A stretch of DNA of 64,000 nucleotides from CAKZQX01 sp034436755 (GCA_034436755.1 DAOTVB010000090.1:1-64000), one strand, 5' to 3'. Shown: positions 25,033 to 33,835, counted from the stretch's first letter. Made by a program: numbers and translations. The notes: generated from the sequence alone by a model not told the origin.

Positions 25033-26138
25033 TGCGCTTTACCCATATCACTATCTGGTGAGACCGACTGCTGCACCAGCTCCCCGCGATGGGTCCAGAC
25101 GCCGCGCGCAATCGCCCGGTTCTGCTCGATTGTCTTATCGATCCCCATCTCGGCGATCATCTCGATGATCGGCCAGGTGCTATTGGCGAGTGCCTTGGTC
25201 GTGGTGCGCGCCACCGCTGCCGGAATATTGGGCACGCAGTAGTGGGTGATGTCGGCATATGTGAAGACCGGGTCGCGTAGCGTGGTTGGCCGACTGGTCT
25301 CAACGCAGCCGCCCTGCGTGATCGACACATCCATGATCAGGCTGCCGGGGCGCATCGTGCGGACCATTGGCTCAGTGATCAGGAGGGGGGCGCGCTTGCC
25401 CGGTCTGCTGGCAGCGGTGACAACCACATCGGCAACGGTGATCACCTGGGCGATGGTCTCGGGGTGGGCCAGCATGGTGATGATGCTTCCCCGCCCGGCG
25501 CGCTGCTCCAGCTCCGTCAGCGGTTTGACATCGCGATCCAGGACATAGACCCGGGCCCCGGCATGGGCGAAGGCCAGCGCGGTCTCCTGCCCAAACATGC
25601 CTGCCCCAATAATGACCACCTCGGCGGGCGGCACCCCCGGCACCCCGGAGATCAGAACGCCGCTCCCGCCATTACCAATGTCCAGAAAGCGCGCGGCTAC
25701 GCCGGGCGTCATGCGCCCGCCAATCTGGCTCATGGCGTGGATGACCGGCAGTTCGCCCTCGTCGGTCTCAATCGTCTCCAGAGCAATCGCGGTGATTTGC
25801 TTCTCCAGCATAGTCTCGATCTTGCTGGGGCGCGCGGCCGCCAGTTGCAGAAACGAGACCAGGGTGGCGTTGTCCTGGAACAGCGTAAACTCATCAAAGG
25901 TTGGGCGTTCGACCTTGGTAATCAGGTCGGAGCGCCAGTAGACCTCTTCCGGCGAGTAGACCAGTTGCGCCCCGGCTTCGATGTAGCTCTGGTCGGGAAA
26001 CCCGACGCGCTCACCCGCGCCGCGTTCAACACAGACCCGGTGGCCCATGCTGACCAGGCGGCGTACGCCGACCGGCGTCAAACTGACGCATGACTCGCCC
26101 TCGCGCACTTCGCGCGGAACTCCGATTTTCATGCTCAT
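25029..26138 (-). CDS. ald: Alanine dehydrogenase
   Basis: 369 residues, usual length for Ald. Signature blocks: KIGVPREVREGESCVSLTP at the start, KVERPTFDEF, AMSQIGGRMT, the NAD-binding loop VVIIGAGMFGQETALAFAHAGA, VLDRDVKPL, MVRTMRPGSLIMDVSITQGG and CVPNIPAAVARTTTKAL. It catalyses NAD-dependent interconversion of L-alanine and pyruvate plus ammonia. First gene of a two-gene operon with the CoA-transferase (4-bp overlap). The 150 bp upstream show no clear promoter. Confidence 0.92.
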   Translation of the reverse strand: MSMKIGVPREVREGESCVSLTPVGVRRLVSMGHRVCVERGAGERVGFPDQSYIEAGAQLVYSPEEVYWRSDLITKVERPTFDEFTLFQDNATLVSFLQLAAARPSKIETMLEKQITAIALETIETDEGELPVIHAMSQIGGRMTPGVAARFLDIGNGGSGVLISGVPGVPPAEVVIIGAGMFGQETALAFAHAGARVYVLDRDVKPLTELEQRAGRGSIITMLAHPETIAQVITVADVVVTAASRPGKRAPLLITEPMVRTMRPGSLIMDVSITQGGCVETSRPTTLRDPVFTYADITHYCVPNIPAAVARTTTKALANSTWPIIEMIAEMGIDKTIEQNRAIARGVWTHRGELVQQSVSPDSDMGKAQ

Positions 26139-26287
26139 CTCCCAGTATGCAGTTAGCTGGTTGCTTTACAGGATTGTGCTAATTGTAACGAATTTTGTTT
26201 ATTATGGCAAATTTCCTCCACTTTAACGCCATCCCTCCACCGTCCCGACATTTCTCTTACTGCACGAGTTATATCGTTTCTCGGTTA

Positions 26288-26502
26288 CAGGACTTATGCA
26301 GTCGGTTCCAAACCAGGTGTTCACCTGGATGCACGGCCCGCTTCGCCTCCGGCAGGGCGGAATGGGACATTCTTTTTCAGGAAAATGTGGCACAACGTGC
26401 CACATTTTCCTGAAAAAGACAAAAACGTACCACGCTGCCGCAGGCGATTCCGGCTTCCGTCCGGTCAAACGTCCCATTTGAACGTCCACCGCGTACGTCG
26501 TG
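26288..26502. mobile_element. MITE-like palindromic element, copy B
   Basis: 215 bp from CAGGACTTATGCAGTCGG to ACCGCGTACGTCGTG. The arms are imperfect mirror images (CGCCTCCGGCAGGGCGG against CGCTGCCGCAGGCG). The centre is a perfect 22-bp stem (26372-26393 with 26397-26418) with loop AAC, whose sequence differs from all other copies. Confidence 0.8.
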
Positions 26503-26560
26503 AAAAAGATAAAACCGTACCATGCTGCTGTGGGCGAAGCTGACGTTCGGGGTTGTCCCG
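26503..26560. repeat. Partial second copy of the MITE right arm
   Basis: AAAAAGATAAAACCGTACC, CATGCTGCTGTGGGCGAAGC and ACGTTCGGGGTTGTCC repeat the right-arm layout immediately after copy B and end beside the stop of the B12-protein gene. The left half is missing. Confidence 0.5.
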
Positions 26561-26575
26561 AGGCTGGAACAGCAG

Positions 26576-27685
26576 CTATCGATGGCTGTTCTGCGACTGA
26601 TCAACAAATTCCTGCTGGCGGGCAATCATCCAGTGGACATACTGATTGACGGCGGCGGCATGATCGGGGGGCAGCATGTAGTTCACCGCGTCCGCATAGA
26701 GCCGAAAGCGGTTGAGCAGATGCGTCGGGGTTATGCCGTCGTGCGGCTGGCGCTGGTTGCTCCAGGCCAGTTGCTGCTCAAGCAGGGTGGTATTCTGGAG
26801 GGCCATCGCCGTTTCCAGCATGCGGGTGGTAAACTCAAACCCGGCGGCGATGATCTGCTCCGCGCGGCTACCCAACCCGGCGATCTCGCTGTCACGTTCC
26901 ATCGCCCGGGCGGTGGCATACTGGATGATCCGCTCGCGCGCCTGCTGGAAGGCTTCCAGCGTGGCAAGCGCTGCTGCTTGCGGGGGGCGGGGGGGGGCCG
27001 CAGTTGCGTCGGGCGCAGCAAGCAGCCGGTTGGCCCGGTCCACTGCCTGGCGTGCATCCGCCGCGCTGAAGCGGACGTTCAGCGTGTTGACCAGTTCCGG
27101 TTGCTGCACAAACGGCATTCCGCCAACCATCACCGGGACATTGTTGAGGTTGTGCCGGTTGAGTTCGTGGGCAAACTCGCCGATGTGCGGCACATGGTAG
27201 ACCATCTGCGCCGAGAGGCCAATCAGGTCGGCCTGCAGCTCTTTCGCCATCTCCACAAAAGAGGCGATCGGCACCGCCGCGCCGAGGTAGTGTACCTCCC
27301 AGCCATCTTCTTCAAAAAAGTCGGCGACCATACGCGCCCCCACCCGATGCTGCTCGTTGGGAACGCAGCCAATCACCAGGGTGTGCGGACGGTTGGGGCG
27401 GGGCTGCTGCGGGCGGAACAGCGGGTGCAGTTCGCCCATCTGCCGCTCGATAATCGCCGTTGCCAGATGTTCCTGCGCGACGCTAAACTGGTTGTTCTGC
27501 CAGAGCCGCCCGATCGCGTAGGCGGTTGGCTGAAAGATATTCAGGTAGACATCACCCGCCACTGTGCCGCTGTCCAGCGCCTGCTGTACAACCTGGTCGG
27601 CCGCGCGCCCACTGCCGCGTTGCATGGCTTCCAGGTAGCTGACCTGGAGCGCCGACAGGTTGTTCGTCTGCTGTTCGTCTTTCAT
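26576..27685 (-). CDS. B12-binding protein with CarH-type light-sensor motif
   Basis: 369 residues. A helical B12-binding bundle (about 10-90) contains W62 followed nine residues later by E72-H73, the Wx9EH signature of CarH-type adenosylcobalamin photoreceptors. The Rossmann-like cobalamin domain (100-220) carries E111-x-H113-x-x-G116 (NEQHRVGARMVADFF) and GLSAQMVYHVPHIGEF, VMVGGMPF. There is no MerR-type DNA-binding domain; instead a helical C-terminal region of about 130 residues (ATLEAFQQARERIIQYATARAM, TRMLETAMALQNTTLLEQQLAW) follows. This suggests a light- or B12-dependent switch acting through protein contacts. Not a methyltransferase corrinoid protein: the motif starts with E, not D. 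Start at 27685; an ATG at 27697 is possible. Confidence 0.78.
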   Translation of the reverse strand: MKDEQQTNNLSALQVSYLEAMQRGSGRAADQVVQQALDSGTVAGDVYLNIFQPTAYAIGRLWQNNQFSVAQEHLATAIIERQMGELHPLFRPQQPRPNRPHTLVIGCVPNEQHRVGARMVADFFEEDGWEVHYLGAAVPIASFVEMAKELQADLIGLSAQMVYHVPHIGEFAHELNRHNLNNVPVMVGGMPFVQQPELVNTLNVRFSAADARQAVDRANRLLAAPDATAAPPRPPQAAALATLEAFQQARERIIQYATARAMERDSEIAGLGSRAEQIIAAGFEFTTRMLETAMALQNTTLLEQQLAWSNQRQPHDGITPTHLLNRFRLYADAVNYMLPPDHAAAVNQYVHWMIARQQEFVDQSQNSHR

Positions 27686-27776
27686 AGGAACCATCATCCT
27701 CTTAGGCCGGCGAGCCCATTCTTGCCGGCGGACTATGCCCTACGTCGGCGCGCAAAGCACCGGGGCAACTGGTTCC

Positions 27777-27785
27777 ATTATAGCA
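27777..27785 (-). promoter_or_regulatory. Extended -10 promoter of the B12-sensor gene
   Basis: TGCTATAAT on the minus strand about 92 bp upstream of the start codon; no good -35 box, as expected for an extended -10 promoter. Confidence 0.5.
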
Positions 27786-27884
27786 AACGGGGTATCAGTC
27801 GGCGTGCATGCGGCCTGCGTGCGACACGTAACTTGACATTGGCCGCCCTGAATGGCTATCATGCAGCCAGGGATGGATTGATGA

Positions 27885-28120
27885 TGAACTTTGAACATGT
27901 AATCCGAACATCACTGCACTGGAGTCCCGGCTTCAGCCGGATCAGGCTTGCCCGGCAGTAGACCGCAGCTCCGGCAAATATGCACCGGCTAATGAACTTT
28001 GAACATTATAATTCGGACATCACTTATCTGGAGTCCCGGCTTCAGCCGGATCAGGCTTGCCCGGCAGTAGACTGCGGCTCCAGCAGGCATTCACCGGCTA
28101 AAGCCGGGACTCCAGTGAAT
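27885..28120. repeat. GGAGTCCCGGCTTCAGCCGG hairpin repeat, duplicated
   Basis: Two direct copies of about 110 bp (from TGAACTTTGAACAT to CACCGGCTAA) contain the hairpin CCGGCTTCAGCCGG and TCAGGCTTGCCCGGCAGTAG. Pieces recur near 28360-28430 (ATATCCGGACTATTTTTTTAAG, then TCCGGACTGTTTTC). No gene lies between 27686 and 28470; MITE copy C sits inside this repeat block. Confidence 0.65.
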
Positions 28121-28123
28121 TAC

Positions 28124-28338
28124 GCAAGTTACGCGGTGGGCATGCAAACCGGACGTTTGACCCAGTGGAAGCCAGAATCGCCTGTGGCAGCATGGTACAC
28201 TTTTTTCTTTTTCACAAAAATTTTGCATAATGTGCAAAATTTTTGTGAAAAAGAAACGATATCTTCCACCCTGCCGGAGGCGAATCGGGCCGGTTGTCCA
28301 GGCAGACGCCTGATTTGGAACCGACCGCGTAACTCGTG
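28124..28338. mobile_element. MITE-like palindromic element, copy C (inverted)
   Basis: About 215 bp between AAGTTACGCGGT and ACCGCGTAACTCGTG, in the opposite orientation to copies B, E, F and G. The central stem is 21 bp (28207-28227 with 28233-28253), CTTTTTCACAAAAATTTTGCA type, differing from the others yet fully paired. Confidence 0.8.
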
Positions 28339-28470
28339 TAAATTACATATCCGGACTATTTTTTTAAGTTCATAAGCCGGGACTCTCGGACATGTCATAT
28401 CCGGACTGTTTTCTAAAAGTTCATCATCAGATTATTGTTGTTGCGCGGCAAGTGGAGACGCTACCATACA

Positions 28471-29421
28471 ATGCTGGACGCCGAAGCCGAAAAATCAAAT
28501 GAGCAGATCAAACCGGCTATTCTGATCGTCGATGACGATGTGAATGTCACCCGTTCACTCGCGCGTAGTCTGCGCGATCAATTTGTGGTCTTCACGGCAA
28601 ACTCGGCCGCCGAGGCGCTGGAGGTTATTGCCCGCGAAGATATTGCGGTCGTGCTGACCGACCAGCGCATGCCGGGGCTGACCGGGGTGGAACTGCTGGA
28701 ACGCGCGCAGCATATTCGTCCCGATGCTGTCGGGATTATTATCTCGGGCTATACCGATATTGTTGCCCTGGTTGATGCGATCAACCTGGGTACCGTGCGG
28801 GGCTATGTCCCCAAACCCTGGGATGTCTCGGAACTGCGCCATCGCCTGGACAATGCGGTGCGAACCTACCGGGCCAGTTTCCTCAACCGCGAGGTGCTGC
28901 ATAGCTCGGCGGAAGCGATCAGCCGGATGCAGGATGAGATTGCCGACCTCTACCGCGCGCTTGACATGGTGGCTTCGGGGGAGGCATCGCGCCTGTTCCT
29001 GGCTGAGGAGGAGCCGCAACAGCGCGAGCGCGAACAACTGGCGGCGAGTGGTGCGCATCTGCATGAGCGCATGCCGGAGGTGTTCCAGCAGTTTATTCTG
29101 CGGTACGAGGAACTGCTAGATCTGGCGCTTGACCAGCGCGCTTTCAAGGTCGATCATCGCCTCTCGGATAAGCTGCGCGCGCTGAGCAAACGGTTGGGGC
29201 AACTGCGGGCCGGGCCGCGTGACCTGGTGGAGATCCATAGCATGGCGCTCAAGAAGAAGGTGGCTGGGACAACGCCTAACCGCAAGCAGGCCGCCGCTGA
29301 AGAGGGCCGCTTGATGCTCCTGGAGTTGATGGGCTATCTGACGACCTACTATCGGCTCCATCTGTTAGCTATCGAAAGCTCAGATAACCGCTCCGATAAC
29401 TCGGGTTCAGATGGCGCATGA
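28471..29421 (+). CDS. REC-domain protein with helical output region
   Basis: 316 residues. A receiver domain at about 14-135 (ILIVDDDVNVTRSLARSL, phospho-acceptor D64 in VVLTDQRMPGLTG, lysine in YVPKPWDVSEL) is of the RpfG/hybrid-regulator type. The C-terminal 180 residues are helical with no DNA-binding or HD motif (EVLHSSAEAISRMQDEIADLY, LSDKLRALSKRLGQLRAGPRD). It overlaps the following histidine kinase by 11 bp and is its likely partner. The start at ATG 28471 is preferred over a TTG at 28435. It is divergent from the CarH-like gene about 790 bp away. Confidence 0.8.
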   Translation: MLDAEAEKSNEQIKPAILIVDDDVNVTRSLARSLRDQFVVFTANSAAEALEVIAREDIAVVLTDQRMPGLTGVELLERAQHIRPDAVGIIISGYTDIVALVDAINLGTVRGYVPKPWDVSELRHRLDNAVRTYRASFLNREVLHSSAEAISRMQDEIADLYRALDMVASGEASRLFLAEEEPQQREREQLAASGAHLHERMPEVFQQFILRYEELLDLALDQRAFKVDHRLSDKLRALSKRLGQLRAGPRDLVEIHSMALKKKVAGTTPNRKQAAAEEGRLMLLELMGYLTTYYRLHLLAIESSDNRSDNSGSDGA

Positions 29422-30691
29422 GTCGGCAGCGCCCGATTCTGCTGCGTCAAGGAGGCCACCGCCTGTGACCGAGCCAGTTTTGCTTTTCCATCAATCGCGC
29501 ATGGTGATGCTGACGCTCGACCTGGAGCAACGCTTTACCAGCCTGAACCCGGCCGCCGCGCACCTGTTTGGGCGTCCGGCAGAGGAGTTGCTCGGGCAGC
29601 CGTTTGCAACGGTGCTCGATCCCTTCAGCCAGGCCAAGGGGCAGTTGATGTTTGAACGCACGCTGGCCGAAGGCGGGGTCGCGGACTGGGAACTGGATCA
29701 TCTGCAGCCGGATGCGCCGCCGGTGCTGATTGGCTACACCACTGCGCTGCTGCAGCGTGAGTCGGGCGCGCTCCTGGGCGTGTCTGCCGTCGGGCGCGAT
29801 CTGACCCGCACGCTCGACCTGACGGCCCGACTGGTCGAAACCAACCAGCAACTGGAGGGGGCACTGCTCCAGTTGGAGCGGATGCATGCCACGCTCAAGG
29901 CTACCCAGACCCAACTGGTGCAGTCGGAGAAGATGCGTGCGCTGGGGCAACTGGTGGCCGGGGTAGCGCACGAGATTAACACTCCTATCGCCTTTATCGG
30001 CAACAATCTGGCGCACCTCGCCGGACTGGAGCCCAAACTGCATCGGCTGTTTGATGCCTACGCCCCGCTCAAGCGACTGGCCGATACTGCCCAGCGCGCC
30101 GCTATCGCCGATGCTGAAGCCGCTGCCGAACTTGAGTATCTCTGGGATGATCTGCATGATCTGGTTGTGGAGAGCCGACAGGGGGTTGAGCGCATCGGCG
30201 ATCTGGTGCAGTCGCTACGCACGCTGGTCCGGTTGGATGAAGCCGAGATGAAAGAGGCCAATATTAACGAAGGGTTGGTAAGCACGGTGCGGATTGTGCG
30301 CTCCTTAAACAAAGAGCAGGTCGAAATAATCGAGCAGTACGCCGATCTTCCGCCGATTGTCTGCCGCCCCAGTGAAATCAACCAGGTCTTTCTCAACCTG
30401 CTGACCAACGCGGTCCAGGCTGTGGCGGGGGAGGGGCAGGTCTGGGTGTCCAGCGCCTGCCAGGACGACACGATTACCGTCACGGTGCGCGATACCGGGG
30501 TGGGTATGGCGGCGGAGATGCTGCCGCGCCTGGGTGAGCCCTTCTTTACCACCAAGGCCGCCGGGGTGGGCAGCGGGCTGGGCCTGGCCGTGAGCTTTGG
30601 AATTATCGAACGCCACCATGGACGCCTCGAGTTTACCAGCACCCCCGGCGCCGGCACAACCGCGACAGTGACGCTGCCGGTGCAGCAGTAA
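29411..30691 (+). CDS. PAS-domain sensor histidine kinase
   Basis: 426 soluble residues: PAS at about 25-135 (LTLDLEQRFTSLNPAAAHLFGRPAEELLGQ, GVSAVGRDLT), coiled coil, HisKA with H187 (GVAHEINTPIAFIGNNL), a long helical insertion (about 205-265) inside the dimerisation region, and HATPase (NQVFLNLLTNAVQAV, DTGVGM, EPFFTTKAAGVGSGLGLAV, TPGAGTTATVTLP). Overlap with the upstream REC gene points to co-translation. The insertion after the H-box (LKRLADTAQRAAIADAEAAAE) is typical of this kinase subgroup. Signal unknown. Confidence 0.87.
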   Translation: MAHESAAPDSAASRRPPPVTEPVLLFHQSRMVMLTLDLEQRFTSLNPAAAHLFGRPAEELLGQPFATVLDPFSQAKGQLMFERTLAEGGVADWELDHLQPDAPPVLIGYTTALLQRESGALLGVSAVGRDLTRTLDLTARLVETNQQLEGALLQLERMHATLKATQTQLVQSEKMRALGQLVAGVAHEINTPIAFIGNNLAHLAGLEPKLHRLFDAYAPLKRLADTAQRAAIADAEAAAELEYLWDDLHDLVVESRQGVERIGDLVQSLRTLVRLDEAEMKEANINEGLVSTVRIVRSLNKEQVEIIEQYADLPPIVCRPSEINQVFLNLLTNAVQAVAGEGQVWVSSACQDDTITVTVRDTGVGMAAEMLPRLGEPFFTTKAAGVGSGLGLAVSFGIIERHHGRLEFTSTPGAGTTATVTLPVQQ

Positions 30692-30703
30692 TTTGGGAAG
30701 AAC

Positions 30704-30741
30704 CGTAGAACTAAAGAACTAAGAACTGAAGAAACAAAGAA
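30704..30741. repeat. AGAACTA-type seven-base repeats after the PAS kinase
   Basis: Short run of AGAACTA, AAGAACT, GAAGAAA units beginning a few bases past the kinase stop; the complementary run lies at 30912-31041. Confidence 0.6.
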
Positions 30742-30744
30742 CCG

Positions 30745-30908
30745 AAGAACCAGCCGTAGGGTGCGTTCTACGCACCAGCGATAGCAATCCTAAATATGTC
30801 ATAGCCGTAGGGTGCGTTCTACGCACCAGTCATAGTTCCTGGTAGGAACCCGGATATCATCACCACCGGAGACCGCCGTAGGGTGCGTTCTACGCACCAG
30901 CGATAGCT
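30745..30908. repeat. GTAGGGTGCGTTCTACGCACC hairpin repeats (three copies)
   Basis: Three direct copies of CCGTAGGGTGCGTTC followed by TACGCACCAG, each able to form a 7-bp stem (GGTGCGT/ACGCACC). They are joined by ATAGCAATCC and GGAACCCGGA stretches. A related copy with GTTCGACGCACC lies inside the element at 14754. Confidence 0.65.
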
Positions 30909-30911
30909 GAA

Positions 30912-31041
30912 GAAACAAAGAGACAAAGAACCAGGAACTGTAGAACAAAGAACAAACAGGTTATCCAAGAACGGTGTGATGGATGCATTTGTTCTTTGTT
31001 CTTTGTTCTTTGTTCTTTGAATCTTTGTTCTTTGTTCTAAG
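30912..31041. repeat. AGAAC and TTCTTTG repeat runs ending at the thioredoxin gene
   Basis: AACAAAGAGACAAAGAACC units (30912-30955) face at least six TTTGTTC/TTCTTTG units (30988-31037). They could pair into a long stem between the convergent kinase and thioredoxin genes. Confidence 0.65.
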
Positions 31042-31042
31042 C

Positions 31043-31924
31043 TCAGAACAGCGCATTTGCCAGTTTGCGCCGATACTCCTGCACCAGTGGATGCTCATCG
31101 CCGAGGGTTTCAAACAGCGCCAGCAGCGCCTTGCGCGCACCGTCGTCGTGGAATGCGCGGTTGCGCATCACAATCTGGATGAGTTGCTCCATCGCCTCGG
31201 CATACTGCTCCTGCTGCGCCAGGGCAGCCGCCAACTGGTAGCGTGCCTCCAGGTCGTTCGGGTTGTCGGCGACACGCGACTGCAGGGTTGCCGGATCGGT
31301 GTCGTCCGCGCCGGCAAAGAAGTCGGCCATGCCCAGCAGTCCCTGGGCGCGGGTGTAGAAGGGCGTGCCCGCCGGTACCGCGCGCAGCATCTCGGCCCCG
31401 GCAGTCGCATCCCCCGTTTCCAGCAGCATCCGCCCCAATCCAAACAGGCTGGCGGCGTGCTGCGGGTCCAGTTCCAACGCGCGGCGGTAGTTGGCGATTG
31501 CCTGCTCCGGATCGTTGGCCTCCCATTTGGCGGCTTCCTCGGCCAGGCTATCGGCGGGCGCGGGGGCAATGCCCTGCAGCCAGGCGCGGATCTGATTCTC
31601 CGGCAGCGCGCCGGTGAACTCATCGACGACTTTGCCGTCGCGGAAGGCCTTGACTGCCGGGATACCCTGCACCTGGAAGTTCATCGCCAGTCGCTGGTTC
31701 TGATCAACGTTCACCTTGGCAAGCACAAATGCGCCGTCGGCCTCATTTGCCAGGCGCTCCAGCGTCGGCCCCAGCGTGCGGCAGGGACCGCACCAGGGAG
31801 CCCAGAAATCGACCACCACCGGCACTTCCTGCGAACGCACCAGCACCTCCTGCCCAAAGGTGCGCTCATCCACATCAATGACCGCCGGGAAGTCCCCGCG
31901 CTGCAGTGGGGTTTGGGTTGTCAT
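31043..31924 (-). CDS. Thioredoxin-TPR protein (CnoX/YbbN-like)
   Basis: 293 residues: a thioredoxin domain at about 15-120 with the redox pair C45/C48 (FWAPWCGPCRTLGPTLERLA) and GIPAVKAFRDG, then a TPR-like helical region (DPEQAIANYRRALELDPQHAASLFGLGRMLLE, NPNDLEARYQLAAALAQQEQYAEAMEQL). The same architecture is found in CnoX (YbbN), a redox-active co-chaperone that protects proteins under oxidative stress. WCGPC rather than the SxxC form of E. coli CnoX suggests real disulfide exchange. The minus-strand start at 31924 has AAGGAG close by. Confidence 0.85.
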   Translation of the reverse strand: MTTQTPLQRGDFPAVIDVDERTFGQEVLVRSQEVPVVVDFWAPWCGPCRTLGPTLERLANEADGAFVLAKVNVDQNQRLAMNFQVQGIPAVKAFRDGKVVDEFTGALPENQIRAWLQGIAPAPADSLAEEAAKWEANDPEQAIANYRRALELDPQHAASLFGLGRMLLETGDATAGAEMLRAVPAGTPFYTRAQGLLGMADFFAGADDTDPATLQSRVADNPNDLEARYQLAAALAQQEQYAEAMEQLIQIVMRNRAFHDDGARKALLALFETLGDEHPLVQEYRRKLANALF

Positions 31925-32133
31925 GGTTTATCTCCTTCTTGATTGTACTCAGCTATCATCGCGTGTATAAGTGTACCAGAAAATTTCCGGATCATGTTGT
32001 ACGCTCTGGCGAGACGGGTTTGATAACCACAGGTCTAGAAAGGCAGAAACAGGAACGTTCATTTTTCTCGCGTGTTGTGGCGGGGGTGTGACGAATTGTT
32101 CTGCATTATTATGGATATGCTCCTGCCTGCATG

Positions 32134-32195
32134 CGGCGGCTCCAAGCCGCCGCTCCAAACCACGCGCAGTGGAGCGGCGGCTTGGAGCCGCCGTT
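32134..32195. repeat. GGCGGCTCCAAGCCGCC nested palindrome
   Basis: GCGGCGGCTCCAAGCCGCCG, then CTCCA, is mirrored by TGGAG and CGGCGGCTTGGAGCCGCCG about 12 bases later. Each arm is itself palindromic, so several alternative hairpins are possible. The rest of 31925-32367 shows no gene. Confidence 0.7.
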
Positions 32196-32367
32196 TCTGC
32201 CAACGATGCGTGGCGTTGTGCAAGGACATACGTCACACCCTTGTAGCGGTCACACGGTGCCAGATAAGTATAGATGTGCTATACTTACCAATGAGTGATA
32301 AAATTAGCTTGCCCATCTGAACAAACGAAGTTACAAATGATATAGCACTTGCTGGAGAAGTAAGTTC

Positions 32368-33723
32368 ATGACTGCACTGCAGATTTTCCTTTGTCATTCC
32401 AATGACGATAAATCTGCTATACGTCAACTTTATCGGCGGTTGCAGGAAAATGGTTTTGCTCCCTGGCTTGACGAGGAAGATCTTTTGCCTGGCCAGAACT
32501 GGCGGGAGGAGATTCCAAAGGTGGTACGTGCCGCCGGTGTGGTGCTGGTCTGCCTCTCGCGTAATGCGCTGGACCGAGCCGGTTATGTGCAGAAGGAGAT
32601 TAAACAGGCTCTGGATGTCGCTGATGAGCAGCCTGAAGGAAGCATTTTTGTGATCCCGGTGCGATTGGAGGAATGTAGCATTCCTGAACGTCTGCGCGAT
32701 CTGCACTGGGTTAATCTTTTTGAGGAGCGCGGCTATGAGCGGCTGATACGTTCACTACGACACCGAGCAGAGCAACTCAGCCCGGTGAGTGATCCGACTC
32801 CACTTCAAGTCTACCCGGACCAAAATGCTATGCCGGGCCTTAATCTAATAGACAATCTCATTCTCCGCCTTTCCTGTGAGTTGGCAGTGAAACAAGGAGC
32901 TTTTCTTATCCAGACCAAAGAAATACTTGAGCAAGTAGAAAGGTTTAATGTCTCGCACGATGAGTTTATGGAAACTATTGAGATACTTGAGGGTAAGGAT
33001 TATGTTGAGAAAACAAGGGTGATAAGCGGAGATGTGCCGGTATTTTTAATTACTAATTATGGGTTTAGTAAGTACGCACAACGGCATATAGAAAACTATA
33101 ACTCTCTTGTTTCTGCTGTGGGACAAGAAATAATCAACGGTAAAAAAGATAGTCCTTCTATAGCAACATTTCTGGACCAACCACAAGTGATAATAGAGCA
33201 TATTCTCGATGTTTTTCAGGAAAGACAGTTTATTAATGTTGTTAAATCCTTTGGTGGCCTGACCAGAATTACGAACATCTCTGCTGAGTTAAAACGCATG
33301 TTCCGTAAAGTGGGGCGTAGTGATTCCGCTGAATTAGAGACAGCATTTTTTACGGAAGGCAAACAGTTGGAGATAGGCAATCTGTGTCGTGAGAACGAGG
33401 CGCCGTTGCGCCCGTTCTGGGCCCGCGTGAACAACCAGTCTTCCGGCAGTATTCCGCATGGGTCAGATGTTCACGCCTGGGATACGCATGCGCTACGTGA
33501 ATTGCTTACTGCCGCCTTCAGCGATGAGGAACTGGTAGCGCTCTGTTTTGACCATTTCCGTCCGGTCTATCAAGATTTTGCCGGGGGGATGTCGAAAGGA
33601 GCGAAGATCCAGCGCCTACTTGACTACTGTATGCGTGAGCATCACATTGAGCAACTTGTGGAGATTGTAAAGGAGCGGCGGCCGGTGCAGTACCAGCAGT
33701 ATGTGGATCGATTAGAACGATAA
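32368..33723 (+). CDS. TIR-domain protein with winged-helix-like middle and EAD-like C-terminus
   Basis: 451 residues. The TIR domain (1-135) has the full NADase-type layout: IFLCHSNDD, GFAPWLDEEDLLPGQNW, and E77 in GYVQKEIKQAL at the usual catalytic glutamate position. Residues 150-320 are AT-rich in codon use and look like two winged-helix-like units (ILEQVERFNVSHDEFMETIEIL, VFLITNYGFSKYAQ). Residues 320-451 repeat the tail of the PH-like domain and the EAD-like helical domain of the protein at 22469 (LRELLTAAFSDEELVALCF, FAGGMSKGAKIQRLLDYC). TIR effectors with adaptor domains usually belong to anti-phage or conflict systems; that role is inferred here. Confidence 0.75.
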   Translation: MTALQIFLCHSNDDKSAIRQLYRRLQENGFAPWLDEEDLLPGQNWREEIPKVVRAAGVVLVCLSRNALDRAGYVQKEIKQALDVADEQPEGSIFVIPVRLEECSIPERLRDLHWVNLFEERGYERLIRSLRHRAEQLSPVSDPTPLQVYPDQNAMPGLNLIDNLILRLSCELAVKQGAFLIQTKEILEQVERFNVSHDEFMETIEILEGKDYVEKTRVISGDVPVFLITNYGFSKYAQRHIENYNSLVSAVGQEIINGKKDSPSIATFLDQPQVIIEHILDVFQERQFINVVKSFGGLTRITNISAELKRMFRKVGRSDSAELETAFFTEGKQLEIGNLCRENEAPLRPFWARVNNQSSGSIPHGSDVHAWDTHALRELLTAAFSDEELVALCFDHFRPVYQDFAGGMSKGAKIQRLLDYCMREHHIEQLVEIVKERRPVQYQQYVDRLER

Positions 33724-33812
33724 AAACAGTGCAACACTAAGTGTATCCGCTGTTCGTCCGTTTGTCGGGGACCGTTACCCTGGTTAAGAACATAAAAAAA
33801 CACCCGAATAAA

Positions 33813-33835
33813 CATGAGACCTGTCAGGTCTCATG
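33813..33835. terminator. CATGAGACCT hairpin after the TIR gene
   Basis: Perfect 10-bp stem (CATGAGACCT with AGGTCTCATG) around GTC, 90 bp past the TIR stop. No T-run follows, so it may be a transcript-end stem or a short palindromic repeat. Confidence 0.4.

Noticed and set aside
24115..25242. Plus-strand open frame of 375 codons over the CoA-transferase and ald genes
   Set aside because: Mirror-frame shadow of two well-supported genes; no motif and no ribosome site.
26522..27961. Long plus-strand open frame (479 codons) opposite the B12-binding gene
   Set aside because: It is antisense to a gene with clear family motifs, has His/Arg-rich shadow composition, and runs into repeat DNA.
28129..28398. 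Small open frames inside MITE copies (for example minus strand here)
   Set aside because: They arise from the palindromic arms, recur in diverged form in each copy, and have no ribosome site.
30983..31942. Plus-strand open frame of 319 codons over the thioredoxin gene
   Set aside because: Antisense shadow; begins in TTCTTTG repeat DNA.
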